From Nostoc sp. UCD121 (GTDB taxonomy: Bacteria > Cyanobacteriota > Cyanobacteriia > Cyanobacteriales > Nostocaceae): a stretch of DNA of 60,003 nucleotides. The stretch lies in the NCBI RefSeq assembly GCF_014222285.1, contig NZ_JACKZS010000022.1:1-60003 (forward strand). The letters run 5' to 3'. Every line of letters starts with the position of its first letter. Positions within the stretch are counted from its first letter, which is position 1. Of the stretch, positions 1-8,763 are shown piece after piece. The notes under the pieces were generated by a model, which did no database searches, was not told the DNA's origin, and worked only from the letters and a program-made list of their open reading frames with translations. A program made the position numbers and the translations under genes.

Positions 1-2
1 GA

Positions 3-1694
3 GCAGGGAGCAGGGAGCAGGGGGAAAATTTCTCTCCTCTGCACCCTTCTCCCAGTCCTCCTGCCTCTTCCCCGGCTTACTGGTTAAATAAAGAGGCAAT
101 TCATCAATATCAGCCAGGATTGGGAGTAGAGGTAGTTGGTGGCTGGTGGTATCCTGAAGATGCACAAGTTGATAATAAGGCTTTAGCTCAAGTATTGCGG
201 ACGGCGGCTGAGTGTGTTGGTGTTGAACTCAAAGACGGTATTACAGTAGAAGCATTTTTACAGCAGCAAGGACAAGTGGTTGGCGTGCAAACCAATGTTG
301 GGATAATTCGCGCCGCGCACTATGTTCTAGCTTCAGGTGCTTGGTCAAATGAGTTATTGCCGCTACCCGTGCTACCCAGAAAAGGACAAATGCTGAGTGT
401 ACGGCTACCAGAATTTGCGCCGGAAGTGCCTTTAAAGCGGATTTTGTTTGGGGATAATATTTACATAGTACCAAGACGCGATCGCCTAATTATTGGGGCA
501 ACAAGCGAAGACGTTGGCTTCACCCCCAACAACACCCCAGACGGCATTCAAAAATTATTACAAGCTGCCATCCGGCTGTATCCTCAATTAAGGCATTATC
601 CCATCCAAGAGTTCTGGTGGGGATTTCGCCCAGCCACCCCCGATGAGTTACCCATCCTTGGTACTAGCCACTGTCAAAATTTAACCCTTGCTACAGGTCA
701 TTACCGTAACGGGATTCTACTTACACCCATAACAGCCACATTGATTGCCGATTTAATCTTAGAACAAAAGCCCGATCCTCTACTTGCTCATTTTCACTAT
801 TCGCGCTTCCAATCCCAGCCATCTACATCCACCCAAATGCTGACTCATTCTGCCAACTTCTCCAACGGGAATCGTCCTACTATATCCTCCCTCCCAGTTC
901 AAGACTCGCCGCTAATTATTGCTGGCAAAACCTTCCAATCCCGCTTGATGACGGGAACTGGTAAGTATCGCAGCATCGAAGAAATGCAGCAAAGCGTTGC
1001 CGCCAGTGATTGCCAGATTGTCACCGTGGCTGTACGACGGGTACAAACCAAGGCTCCCGGACATGAAGGTTTAGCCGAAGCTTTGGATTGGACAAAAATT
1101 TGGATGTTGCCCAATACCGCAGGTTGCCAAACTGCTGAAGAGGCAATTCGGGTGGCGCGTTTGGGGCGAGAAATGGCGAAATTGTTAGGGCAGGAAGATA
1201 ATAACTTTGTCAAGTTAGAAGTTATACCTGACCTTAAGTATTTACTTCCAGACCCAATTGGGACGCTGCAAGCCGCAGAACAACTAGTTAAAGAAGGTTT
1301 TGCAGTATTGCCTTATATTAACGCTGACCCTATGTTAGCCAAGCGTTTAGAAGAAGTAGGCTGTGCGACGGTAATGCCTTTGGCATCGCCGATTGGTTCT
1401 GGACAAGGGTTAAAAACAACCGCCAATATCCAGATCATCATCGAAAATGCGAATGTACCGGTGGTGGTAGATGCTGGTATTGGTTCACCCTCCGAAGCTG
1501 CCCAAGCAATGGAATTGGGAGCAGATGCTTTATTGATTAATAGTGCGATCGCTCTTTCTCCAAACCCAGCAGCAATGGCTCGTGCCATGAATTTAGGAGC
1601 AGTCGCCGGTCGCCTAGCATACCTTGCTGGCAGGATGCCGATTAAAGATTACGCCAGTCCTAGTTCACCTCTCACTGGGACAATTACTAATTAG
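3..1694 (+). CDS. thiO-thiG: ThiO-ThiG fusion (glycine oxidase / thiazole synthase), 5' partial
   Basis: Bifunctional thiamine-biosynthesis enzyme. The N-terminal half matches the C-terminal part of the FAD-dependent glycine oxidase ThiO ([38 protein letters not shown]), which makes the glycine imine. From about position 880 it is ThiG, which forms the thiazole phosphate ring; the Schiff-base lysine lies in FVKLEVIPD near 1210, and GSGQGLKT and [13 protein letters not shown] are visible. The frame is open to the left edge, and residues just before the TTG at 120 ([15 protein letters not shown]) still match ThiO, so the gene begins outside the window and TTG 120 is not the start. The FAD-binding GxGxxG region is off-window. 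Positions 3-75 encode a Ser/Pro-rich low-complexity segment in frame. The ThiO-ThiG fusion is usual in cyanobacteria. Confidence 0.93.
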   Translation, partial: AGSREQGENFSPLHPSPSPPASSPAYWLNKEAIHQYQPGLGVEVVGGWWYPEDAQVDNKALAQVLRTAAECVGVELKDGITVEAFLQQQGQVVGVQTNVGIIRAAHYVLASGAWSNELLPLPVLPRKGQMLSVRLPEFAPEVPLKRILFGDNIYIVPRRDRLIIGATSEDVGFTPNNTPDGIQKLLQAAIRLYPQLRHYPIQEFWWGFRPATPDELPILGTSHCQNLTLATGHYRNGILLTPITATLIADLILEQKPDPLLAHFHYSRFQSQPSTSTQMLTHSANFSNGNRPTISSLPVQDSPLIIAGKTFQSRLMTGTGKYRSIEEMQQSVAASDCQIVTVAVRRVQTKAPGHEGLAEALDWTKIWMLPNTAGCQTAEEAIRVARLGREMAKLLGQEDNNFVKLEVIPDLKYLLPDPIGTLQAAEQLVKEGFAVLPYINADPMLAKRLEEVGCATVMPLASPIGSGQGLKTTANIQIIIENANVPVVVDAGIGSPSEAAQAMELGADALLINSAIALSPNPAAMARAMNLGAVAGRLAYLAGRMPIKDYASPSSPLTGTITN

Positions 1695-1761
1695 GGAATG
1701 GGGAATGGGGAGAGGAGTTTTACCCTCAGCAAGTGTAGCATCCCGCCCCTTTGCCTCTTTT

Positions 1762-1800
1762 CAATGCCCAATTCCCAATGCCCAATTCCCAATTCCCAAT
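1762..1800. repeat. CAATGCCCAATTCCC-type tandem repeat
   Basis: Alternating CAATGCC and CAATTCC heptamers lie just after thiO-thiG. This is the short tandemly repeated (STRR) type known from heterocystous cyanobacteria. The preceding 1695-1720 stretch (GGAATGGGGAATGGGG) reads like an inverted relative of it. Confidence 0.7.
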
Positions 1801-1885
1801 AATGTAACGATTTGTCTAGCAGTTTCAGAGCGGATTTATCATTTATGTAACATTAAATGAAGTATCAAGATAAAGGAATTAATTC

Positions 1886-2065
1886 ATGCCCTATATCAAT
1901 GAAGAAGGCGGCCTTCTGAATAATTTTGCCCGGGAACCAAAGATTTATCAAGCAGAACCTCCAACACAAGGGCAAAAACGAACTTATCTCATATTAGGAA
2001 TTGCCGCTACAGCTTTGGTTGTCGGCTTGATTCTAGTCGCCTTCTTCGTTTCTAAGAGCAGTTAA
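1886..2065 (+). CDS. psb34: Psb34-like photosystem II assembly protein
   Basis: A 59-residue protein found by reading the sequence directly. The N-terminal motif (MPYINEEGGLLNNFAREPK), a short basic stretch (QKRTY) and one C-terminal membrane helix (LILGIAATALVVGLILVAFF) match my memory of the cyanobacterial Psb34 family (Synechocystis ssl1498 type), single-helix proteins that join photosystem II assembly intermediates at CP47. The N terminus would face the cytoplasm, with the helix in the thylakoid membrane. An AAAGGAA stretch about ten bases before the ATG can serve as ribosome binding site. It appears to be a single-gene unit; no clear terminator follows. The family assignment is from memory and could not be searched. 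Confidence 0.75.
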   Translation: MPYINEEGGLLNNFAREPKIYQAEPPTQGQKRTYLILGIAATALVVGLILVAFFVSKSS

Positions 2066-2458
2066 TCATAAAATATTTTCAGAAAACTTAATCTTCTTTA
2101 TCGTTTTTCAGGTTCCGATTTTAAGAGGGGCCTGCTTTTTTATTTTTTGTTAAAATTGAACTAGCAATTAAAGTATATAATTATACTTTTTATGGCTGTT
2201 AGACTTGAAGGCTAAATTTATTCTGAGCAGCACAACATCTACTTATACTTAAAAATAATTTTTATTACAGCAGTTTGCAAATAAGTGAGCTATAAAATGT
2301 AGGACTCAAAATCACATATCAAAAATTTCTGCTTCCTACCTCCAGCCTCAAACCCCCTAGCTTTGTACTTCATACAAAAGAAAACTGCTGTATGACTTTA
2401 GCCCATTTAGATATACCCAAAACGTTGATATGTACTATGTTTTGGCTTTTTAGCCGCT
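2066..2458. other. Non-coding stretch with a MITE
   Basis: No gene seen. The second half is the inverted-repeat element at 2266-2392; the remainder is AT-rich and probably carries the promoter of the downstream TPR gene. Confidence 0.6.
2266..2392. mobile_element. MITE-like element, 127 bp, TA-ended 11-bp inverted repeats
   Basis: TACAGCAGTTT at 2266-2276 is repeated as AAACTGCTGTA at 2382-2392. Both ends carry TA, as expected if an IS630/Tc1-mariner-type transposase had duplicated a TA target. There is no open frame inside, so it would be non-autonomous. The family link is inferred from the ends only. Confidence 0.6.
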
Positions 2459-4621
2459 ATGAGCGTGAATGATACTGCACAGAACAATAATTCTACTTTG
2501 AATCGGCAAGTATACCACCGCCTGAAACTTGCCCTAAGCCTTGGCTTACGACGACAACTATTTTTAGCAGTATGTGATGATTTACACCTGAGAAATCAAG
2601 TAGCAGCCCGCTTGCATTCTACATTGGCTTATCCTGTTGGACAGGTGCTATATCAGTCATCAAATGCCCAAGAGAATAGCACTCCAGCTTATCCGCGATT
2701 AGTCACATTGCGTTTGAATTTAAACGAACCCAATCCCATAGTTCAGATAAATCAATGGTTAGCTAATTATCCACCACCAATTGTTGGAGCATCAAAAGAT
2801 ACTCCTGGAAGACCTTTTCCAGTACCAGCATTTCAGATTGTCGGCGTGGAACATCTCACCAAGGAAACAGTAGCAACACAGCGTTTATTTTTACACTATC
2901 TGCGCTTAAGTGAGCAATATTTTTCTACACAAGAATCCAGCCGATTCCTAGAATCTAACTTACTGTTGTGGATACCGCGTCCTTGGTTATCTGCCATTAA
3001 GCAATCAGCACCACAATTTTGGCGTTGCCGGACTGGTGTATTTGTGTTTGCTGGAGAACCCACACCCGCAACTCAAAATGCAGGCTATCCAGAACGTTTT
3101 TCACCTTCGAGAAACTTGGATTTAGGGAATATTGAGCAGTCGGTTTTAGATAAATCAGTTAACCAAGCAGAACTCAAAACCACAACTTCTGAGTTCAAGT
3201 TTGAGAATAATTCCGGTTTCCCAACAGAGATACAAGGGAATGGCGTACACAAAACCCAGGAATTTACTAATAGGTCTGGTAGTGGTAAAAATAATCAATC
3301 GCTGTTGTCTTTATCTTATGTAAGTAGCGAGTTAACAGAGCTAGTAATCGCAACAATTAACGCAAGTAGGGATAAAAATACTGAAAATTATTTACAACCG
3401 CAGCAGATTTTGTTGGAGATTGAAGAATTACACGAAAAGCAAGCTTCAGGGGATGTACTGGCAGAAGCTTATCATCGCTTAGGCACTTTATACCGCCTTC
3501 GGATTGAGCAAGGAGAGTCAACCCTAGAAAACCTGATGGTGGCAATTATTGCCTATCAGGAGGCTATTAGCTATGACGAAAGCTCACCACAACTTCCAGA
3601 TATCTTGAATGATTTGGGTACACTCTACTGGATGTTATACCGTACACCACCCAATTCTGAGGAGGGACAAACTTATATAGAGCAGGCAATAGAATTTTAT
3701 CAGTTGGCATTAAAGATGATTTCACCGCAGACGCATCGGGAAACTTACGCGCGTGTGCAAAATAATTTGGGGACGGCTTATGGTGATTTAGCTCGTTTTT
3801 CTCACCCATCTGACAATTGGCAGCAGGCAATATCAGCTTACAATGAAGCACTCAGCTACCGTACAGCCAATATGGATTCATTAAAGTATGCAGCTTGCCA
3901 GAATAATTTGGGTACTGCTTACTGGCATCTAGGGCAATACAACCAACCGATTGTGCATTTAAAGAAAGCGATCGCAGCTTACAACGAAGCACTCGTATAC
4001 TACAACCCCGAAGAGGAACCGCTCAAGTATGGCATGATTCAAAACAACATCGGCACTGCCTGTTGGAATCTGGCACAATACGAGCAACCTGCCCAAAATC
4101 TCCTGCTAGCTATTAATGTCTATAGCAAAGCTCTTAAGTATCGCACTCCAGCTAATGTTCCCAGTGCCTGCGCCGCTACACAAAATAATCTAGGTACTGC
4201 TTACTGGCATTTAGCAAATCTTTCTCAGACAACTAAAGAGACACGTCAAAAGTATTTGCAACTATGTATAAGCGCTTATGAAGAGGCTATAGCTTTGGCT
4301 CACTCACTTAGCGGTACTCCTTTAAGCTTTGATTTACTTGCCTCTTATAATAACTTGGCACTAGCACATTATCAGCTAGTAATAGATAAGTCGTTTAATG
4401 GTGATAAAGCAACACATTCTCAACACTTAGAAGTAGCTTTAGACTACCATTTGCAAGCTTTAAATGGATTGAGCAAACAATCAGAGGCTTATCAAACAAC
4501 CTTCAATTATGTGGTGAAAACTATTCGTGCTTTTCATAATGAATTAGGCATACAGGGACAAACTCTAGCTTTATCTAAAGTTCCTAGTCAGTTGTTGCCA
4601 GAGATTTTGTCAAAGTTATAA
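2459..4621 (+). CDS. TPR-repeat protein with a degenerate NTPase-like N-terminal region
   Basis: A 720-residue protein. Residues 1 to about 215 form a globular region (RQLFLAVCDDLHLRNQVAARL, then a segment with VGVEHLTKETVATQRLF) laid out like a STAND/AAA nucleotide-binding domain but with no GxxxxGK[ST] P-loop. A polar linker (about 220-310) follows. The second half holds tetratricopeptide repeats with the core NNLGTAYWHLA near residues 432, 480, 527 and 575, plus weaker copies near 338 and 382. The spacing is about 47-48 residues, longer than the canonical 34. Such repeats usually bind partner proteins. No signal peptide or membrane segment is seen, so it is probably cytoplasmic. No clear Shine-Dalgarno precedes the ATG. 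A strong terminator follows, so it is a single transcription unit. The precise function is unknown. Confidence 0.85.
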   Translation: MSVNDTAQNNNSTLNRQVYHRLKLALSLGLRRQLFLAVCDDLHLRNQVAARLHSTLAYPVGQVLYQSSNAQENSTPAYPRLVTLRLNLNEPNPIVQINQWLANYPPPIVGASKDTPGRPFPVPAFQIVGVEHLTKETVATQRLFLHYLRLSEQYFSTQESSRFLESNLLLWIPRPWLSAIKQSAPQFWRCRTGVFVFAGEPTPATQNAGYPERFSPSRNLDLGNIEQSVLDKSVNQAELKTTTSEFKFENNSGFPTEIQGNGVHKTQEFTNRSGSGKNNQSLLSLSYVSSELTELVIATINASRDKNTENYLQPQQILLEIEELHEKQASGDVLAEAYHRLGTLYRLRIEQGESTLENLMVAIIAYQEAISYDESSPQLPDILNDLGTLYWMLYRTPPNSEEGQTYIEQAIEFYQLALKMISPQTHRETYARVQNNLGTAYGDLARFSHPSDNWQQAISAYNEALSYRTANMDSLKYAACQNNLGTAYWHLGQYNQPIVHLKKAIAAYNEALVYYNPEEEPLKYGMIQNNIGTACWNLAQYEQPAQNLLLAINVYSKALKYRTPANVPSACAATQNNLGTAYWHLANLSQTTKETRQKYLQLCISAYEEAIALAHSLSGTPLSFDLLASYNNLALAHYQLVIDKSFNGDKATHSQHLEVALDYHLQALNGLSKQSEAYQTTFNYVVKTIRAFHNELGIQGQTLALSKVPSQLLPEILSKL

Positions 4622-4650
4622 GGTATTCAGAATTAACTTGATATCAATTA

Positions 4651-4675
4651 AAACCCGCCAGCGCGGGTTTCGTTT
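4651..4675 (+). terminator. Rho-independent terminator of the TPR gene
   Basis: Perfect 8-bp stem AAACCCGC (4651-4658) / GCGGGTTT (4663-4670) with loop CAGC, followed by CGTTTCT. It lies 30 bp after the stop codon. Confidence 0.8.
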
Positions 4676-4709
4676 CTATGCTTATGTGGCTATTAGAGGC
4701 TTGGATTAG

Positions 4710-4901
4710 TTAATTGTGATCGCTTGACCTTGACCGAGGTATCAACAATCCAATATATGTACCAACAGCAAATTTTGTTAAATCGAGAAATTGAGGGCGA
4801 CTTTTGTCGTCGATAACTGCAAGAGTTAGAGAACCAATCACCATAATCAGCGTTACAACAGCTAAGACTTCATCTCTGGAAGGAAATTTCTTGGATAACA
4901 T
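4710..4901 (-). CDS. Small membrane protein, divergent from the NACHT gene
   Basis: A 63-residue protein. A charged N terminus (MLSKKFPSRDE) leads into a hydrophobic helix (VLAVVTLIMVIGSLTLAVI), a polar loop (DDKSRPQFLDLTK) and a second, shorter hydrophobic segment (FAVGTYIGLLIP) ending in a basic tail. GGGGGTGG lies just before the ATG on this strand and can act as ribosome binding site, which supports real expression. It is transcribed away from the NACHT gene across a 162-bp gap, so the two could share control. I do not recognise a named family; two membrane passes with both ends on the same side is the simplest reading. Confidence 0.6.
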   Translation of the reverse strand: MLSKKFPSRDEVLAVVTLIMVIGSLTLAVIDDKSRPQFLDLTKFAVGTYIGLLIPRSRSSDHN

Positions 4902-5063
4902 TGATCCACCCCCAAATCGTTTGAATCACTACATTCCTACTTTGACAGGCGAGTGTTTGCTGTAGGCTTAAATACAGGCTTGTGATATGAATGACTTGTG
5001 TATGCGATGAGCATGAATTGCCAAATTGACAGTTAGAATCAGCAAAAGTGTAATGGTTAGCTT

Positions 5064-7352
5064 ATGTCCGGGCGATCGCTTTGCTGTTCTCTAGAAGGTA
5101 TTCAAAAAGCAAAAAAAGCTTTAATTCGTTATTCATTAACTCAAAAGGCATTAGCTGAAGAGTTAGAAGTAACTCGCCAGCCGATCGGAAAGTTCTTTAC
5201 AGGTAAACCTGTTGACCGCAATCTCTTTGTCCAGATTTGCGACAGGCTAGACCTAGAGTGGGAAGAAATAGTTGCTGAACCGGCTAGTGAACCAGAGGTA
5301 AATCAAGATAACAGCATTGATATTAATGCGATCGTGCAAGCAGTACGCGAAAAGATAAAACTCCTCATTCAAGAACGTTGCGGCACAATGCGAGTGCTAG
5401 ATATGACTCAACCCATTGGCTTGAATGACATTTACACCAGCGTTAATATTCTGGAAAAAATCACTGGGCTACAACCGCTAGGAATTGATGAATTATTGCA
5501 ACACTGTAGCAGCCAGGATTTTGACCTCTTTGGACTCAATAAAATTACTGAAAAACGAGTGCCGGGATTGGAAGCGGTTGAGAAGTATTCCAAGCTAATG
5601 ATTTTAGGTAAACCAGGAGCAGGTAAAACCACATTTTTGAAGTATTTAGCAATTCAGTGTATTGGAGGTGAGTTTCAGGCTGAACATGTACCGATTTTTG
5701 TCACCCTCAAAAACTTTGCGGAAGCTGCAAACAAACCTGGATTATTGCAACACATCACTGAAGAGACGATAAATCCTATCTCTTCTATCCGAGATGTACT
5801 AACCTATGGCAAGGCATTAGTTTTACTTGATGGGTTGGATGAGGTTAGAGAAGAGGATAGTGATCGCATCTTAAAAGAAATTCGTGATTTTTCTGATCGT
5901 TACCCAAAAAATCAGTTTGTCATGACCTGCCGAATTGCAGCACGAGAGTATATTTTTGAGAAGTTCACAGAGGTGGAAGTTGCTGATTTTGACGATGACC
6001 AAATTTCCAACTTTACCAATAACTGGTTTAAGGAGAAAGCTATAAAACCAGAGACTTTTATCAAACGTCTCGAAGAGAATAGCCGAATCAAACAACTTGC
6101 TGCAAGTCCTCTGCTGCTGACGTTGCTTTGTTTAGCATTTGAAGAGTCAGGAGATTTCCCTGCAAATCGTTCTGAGTTATATAAAGAAGGACTAGATGCG
6201 TTATTGAAAAAATGGGATGCCAAGCGGGGAATTCAACGCGACCAGATTTACAAAAAGCTATCAGTCCAACGCAAAGAAGATTTACTCAGCAAAATGGCAT
6301 TGACTACCTTTGAGAGCAGTGAATATTTCTTCAAGCAGAAAGCAGCAGAACAATACATTACAGAATACATCCGTAATTTACCTGATGCTAATACTGATGA
6401 AGAAGCATTGCAACTTGACAGTGAGCAAGTTTTGCGTTCAATTGAGCATCATCATGGGCTAGTTGTCGCAAGAGCGAAAAGGATTTACTCATTTTCTCAC
6501 CTGACATTTCATGAGTATTTCACAGCGAGAGAATTTGTGGTTGTGAGACAGTCATCAGAGGAAGCGCTGCAAAATCTTGTTAGCCATATTACTGAGAAAC
6601 GCTGGCAGGAAGTCTTTTCGCTGGCGGTTGGGATGTCTCCAAGTGCAGATCGGTTATTGCTGTTGATCAAAGAGAAAATTGATTTTATAGTGGCTGATGA
6701 TCAGAGGTTGCAGCAGTTTCTTCTGTGGGTAAAAGAAAAATCTCTTTCCGTTGAGGTTTCTTACAAACCAGCAGCACTTAGAGCATTTTATCTCTCCCTC
6801 TCCCACTCCCTTGACTTCTCCCGTTTCTTCGACTTCTCCAGTTCCCTCGACTTCTCCAGTTCCCTCGACTTCTCCAGTTCCCTCGACCTCTCTCTAAACT
6901 ACTACCTCTTCCTCTCCCTCGGCCTCTCTCTGTGCCTCTCTCTCTCCCTTGAATTCTTTCGCTCCCTCGACTACGACCTCTCCCTCTCCCTGTGCCTCTC
7001 CCTGTGCCTCGACCTCTACCTCGATCCAGAACTCAAGAATTTACTGCAAAAACTTCAAGAGCAAATACCAAGCAGACAAAACTGGCAAGAATCTGAGAAA
7101 TGGTGGTTAGCTAATGGAAAGGCTTGGTGTGAAGAATTAAGACTAGTAATGATTAAACATCGCAATATTGGTCATGATTGGCAGTTCAGTAACGAGCAAA
7201 AGGAATTGCTTCAGCAGTATTATGATACCAATAAATTACTGGCAGATTGTCTAAATAGCGATTGTTATGTTAGCCGTGAAGTGCGACAGCAAATAGAAGA
7301 TACTTTGCTATTACCGATCGCAGAGATTAAACAGCGTCAGCAGCAATCTTAA
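5064..7352 (+). CDS. NACHT-type STAND NTPase with N-terminal HTH-like domain
   Basis: A 762-residue protein. Residues about 10-72 (LTQKALAEELEVTRQPIGKFFTG) look like the small helix-turn-helix domain found at the N terminus of many cyanobacterial NACHT proteins. The NACHT NTPase follows: Walker A GKPGAGKTT near residue 182, Walker B ALVLLDGLDEV near 252, a TCRIA sensor-like motif near 290 and the winged-helix-like part ending in FSHLTFHEYFTAREF near 480. Residues about 573-653 are a Leu/Ser/Asp repeat tract (SSLDFS units), and the C terminus is a conserved-looking helical domain. Bacterial NACHT (bNACHT) proteins include known anti-phage effectors that oligomerise on sensing infection; whether this one defends or regulates is inference. 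The start ATG is followed at once by a HIP1 site. No adjacent effector enzyme is seen on the same strand. Confidence 0.88.
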   Translation: MSGRSLCCSLEGIQKAKKALIRYSLTQKALAEELEVTRQPIGKFFTGKPVDRNLFVQICDRLDLEWEEIVAEPASEPEVNQDNSIDINAIVQAVREKIKLLIQERCGTMRVLDMTQPIGLNDIYTSVNILEKITGLQPLGIDELLQHCSSQDFDLFGLNKITEKRVPGLEAVEKYSKLMILGKPGAGKTTFLKYLAIQCIGGEFQAEHVPIFVTLKNFAEAANKPGLLQHITEETINPISSIRDVLTYGKALVLLDGLDEVREEDSDRILKEIRDFSDRYPKNQFVMTCRIAAREYIFEKFTEVEVADFDDDQISNFTNNWFKEKAIKPETFIKRLEENSRIKQLAASPLLLTLLCLAFEESGDFPANRSELYKEGLDALLKKWDAKRGIQRDQIYKKLSVQRKEDLLSKMALTTFESSEYFFKQKAAEQYITEYIRNLPDANTDEEALQLDSEQVLRSIEHHHGLVVARAKRIYSFSHLTFHEYFTAREFVVVRQSSEEALQNLVSHITEKRWQEVFSLAVGMSPSADRLLLLIKEKIDFIVADDQRLQQFLLWVKEKSLSVEVSYKPAALRAFYLSLSHSLDFSRFFDFSSSLDFSSSLDFSSSLDLSLNYYLFLSLGLSLCLSLSLEFFRSLDYDLSLSLCLSLCLDLYLDPELKNLLQKLQEQIPSRQNWQESEKWWLANGKAWCEELRLVMIKHRNIGHDWQFSNEQKELLQQYYDTNKLLADCLNSDCYVSREVRQQIEDTLLLPIAEIKQRQQQS
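6828..6881 (+). repeat. Three 18-bp tandem repeats in the NACHT gene
   Basis: Unit CTCGACTTCTCCAGTTCC three times (first copy starts TTCG), encoding SSLDFS hexapeptides, within a polypyrimidine-rich coding tract at about 6781-7020. Copies are near identical, suggesting recent slippage expansion. Confidence 0.9.
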
Positions 7353-7754
7353 ATACACACACAGCAGATAGTTGATCTTTCAGCCCCACAGGTAAATCAT
7401 TCGTTAGGAAAACGAAAATATTTACCCAGTCCTAGCAAATAAATCTAGAATATAAGTAAGAGTTCGCAGTTAGCCTATCCCCTCTATTTAATGGCTTAGA
7501 TATGTGGACATAAGTAATAAAAGAACACTTAGGAACAAAATGATACTCGTTTACGTCGTATGAATGTCTTGCCTCTGATTTGAATAACGCACATTAGCAG
7601 GATACTAATTCAGAGTTGCGATCGCACAGACTGCCATGATAACAAGTGCTTTTATCTTCGGAATACGCTTATAGACAGGTTCAAAAACAGTCAGAAACAA
7701 ACTCAGTAAATCACCGTCATTAAATACATCACATACACAAAGGAAAACCCTCTT
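7353..7754. other. Intergenic region between NACHT gene and exported protein
   Basis: No gene seen. A weak hairpin (GGTAAAT at 7391-7397 with ATTTACC at 7420-7426, inner TCGTT/AACGA) lies 40 bp after the NACHT stop but lacks a T-run. One HIP1-like site is at about 7619. The rest is AT-rich and unassigned. Confidence 0.5.
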
Positions 7755-8468
7755 ATGGCTCGCTCACATCAATGGAAATCTAGAACTGCTGCACTAATGG
7801 CAATAGCCGTTACCGCAAGCGTCGCTAGCCCCCTATTAAGCTTGGCTCCTGCCAATGCACAATATAGAATTGGGCAAGACAGAAATACTCAATATGGAAA
7901 CGTTACCATTCCTTCTGGGGTTGCTTTTCCTGTCACCTACGAGAAAGAGACTATTACTATTGCTCCTGGGGAAAGTAAATCTATAACCTTGAGAATAGCC
8001 AATGACATTATCGACAGAAATAGAAATGTCTTAATTCCTGCTGGAACTAAAGTAAATGGACGGCTAGAATCTGTTGACTTAGATAATTATTCAAGAAATA
8101 CAGATGACAACCAAGGAAAAGGCGTGCGGTTTGTCGCTCAAGAATTAGAATTTTCTAATGGTCAGCGTCAGTCGATTAATGCAAGTTCTCGGACATACAC
8201 CACAACTCAAAAAGTTTCACAAGGGCCTAGCACTGGTCAGGTTTTAACTGATGCAGCTATTGGTGGAGGTGCTGGTCTTTTAGGTTCACTAATTACTGGT
8301 AACAACAGAATTGATGATTTAAAACCTGTTATTGGTGCGGCTGCGGGTGCAGGTGCAAGTGTCCTATTACGGAAAAAAGAAGCAAATGTGTTTGTCATCA
8401 GACCCGCACAAGATTTAAGGCTCACACTGAATTCTAATTTGAATTTAGTACCACGCTCGCGCTACTAG
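7755..8468 (+). CDS. Exported protein with glycine-zipper segment
   Basis: A 237-residue protein with a clear signal peptide (basic start, hydrophobic core, cleavage near ANA-QYR at residues 34-36). The mature part starts with a beta-rich domain (VTIPSGVAFPVTYEKETITIAPGESKSITLRIA), then LIPAGTKVNGRLESV, which resembles the way VirB10/TrbI-like domains start, and near residues 165-205 a Gly/Ala-rich stretch (AAIGGGAGLLGSLITG, IGAAAGAGASVLL) of glycine-zipper type. It ends in FVIRPAQDLRLTLNSNL. It is probably periplasmic or outer-membrane associated. The AAAGGAAAA before the ATG is a possible ribosome binding site. Single gene with a strong terminator behind it. Function unknown. Confidence 0.8.
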   Translation: MARSHQWKSRTAALMAIAVTASVASPLLSLAPANAQYRIGQDRNTQYGNVTIPSGVAFPVTYEKETITIAPGESKSITLRIANDIIDRNRNVLIPAGTKVNGRLESVDLDNYSRNTDDNQGKGVRFVAQELEFSNGQRQSINASSRTYTTTQKVSQGPSTGQVLTDAAIGGGAGLLGSLITGNNRIDDLKPVIGAAAGAGASVLLRKKEANVFVIRPAQDLRLTLNSNLNLVPRSRY

Positions 8469-8508
8469 ATTTTACTCTATTCAAGTCGTGACTTTAATCA
8501 CCCCTTAT

Positions 8509-8553
8509 AGGCGATCGCCACTTTAACTAGAGTGTGCGATCGCCTTCATTTTT
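8509..8553 (+). terminator. Terminator built from two HIP1 octamers
   Basis: AGGCGATCGC (8509-8518) pairs with GCGATCGCCT (8536-8545); CACT/AGTG extends the stem past a one-base bulge, and TCATTTTT follows. It lies about 40 bp after the exported-protein gene. Confidence 0.75.
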
Positions 8554-8763
8554 AGACCTAAAAAATTCTATTTAACAGCAACTATCATATCTCTATATCG
8601 TCTTCATCACCATCGATATTTATTGGAATACTTGTTGAAGTATGCTATTGAAAGAAAGAGCTAGGAAAGTCATCTCTATTTTATTCTCTATCTAAAAGAG
8701 TATTTAAAATTACCTAATATCCTGATACTTTTTATCAAGTAGTGTATAAAAGAGCATTTTCTT

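Noticed and set aside
1624..1860. 78-residue plus-strand frame after thiG
   Set aside because: It overlaps the thiG 3' end in another frame and then runs through heptamer repeats; no ribosome binding site or recognisable protein.
2101..2140. GGTTCCGATTTTAAG as a tRNA T-arm
   Set aside because: No acceptor, D or anticodon arms can be built around it; no tRNA gene was recognised in the window.
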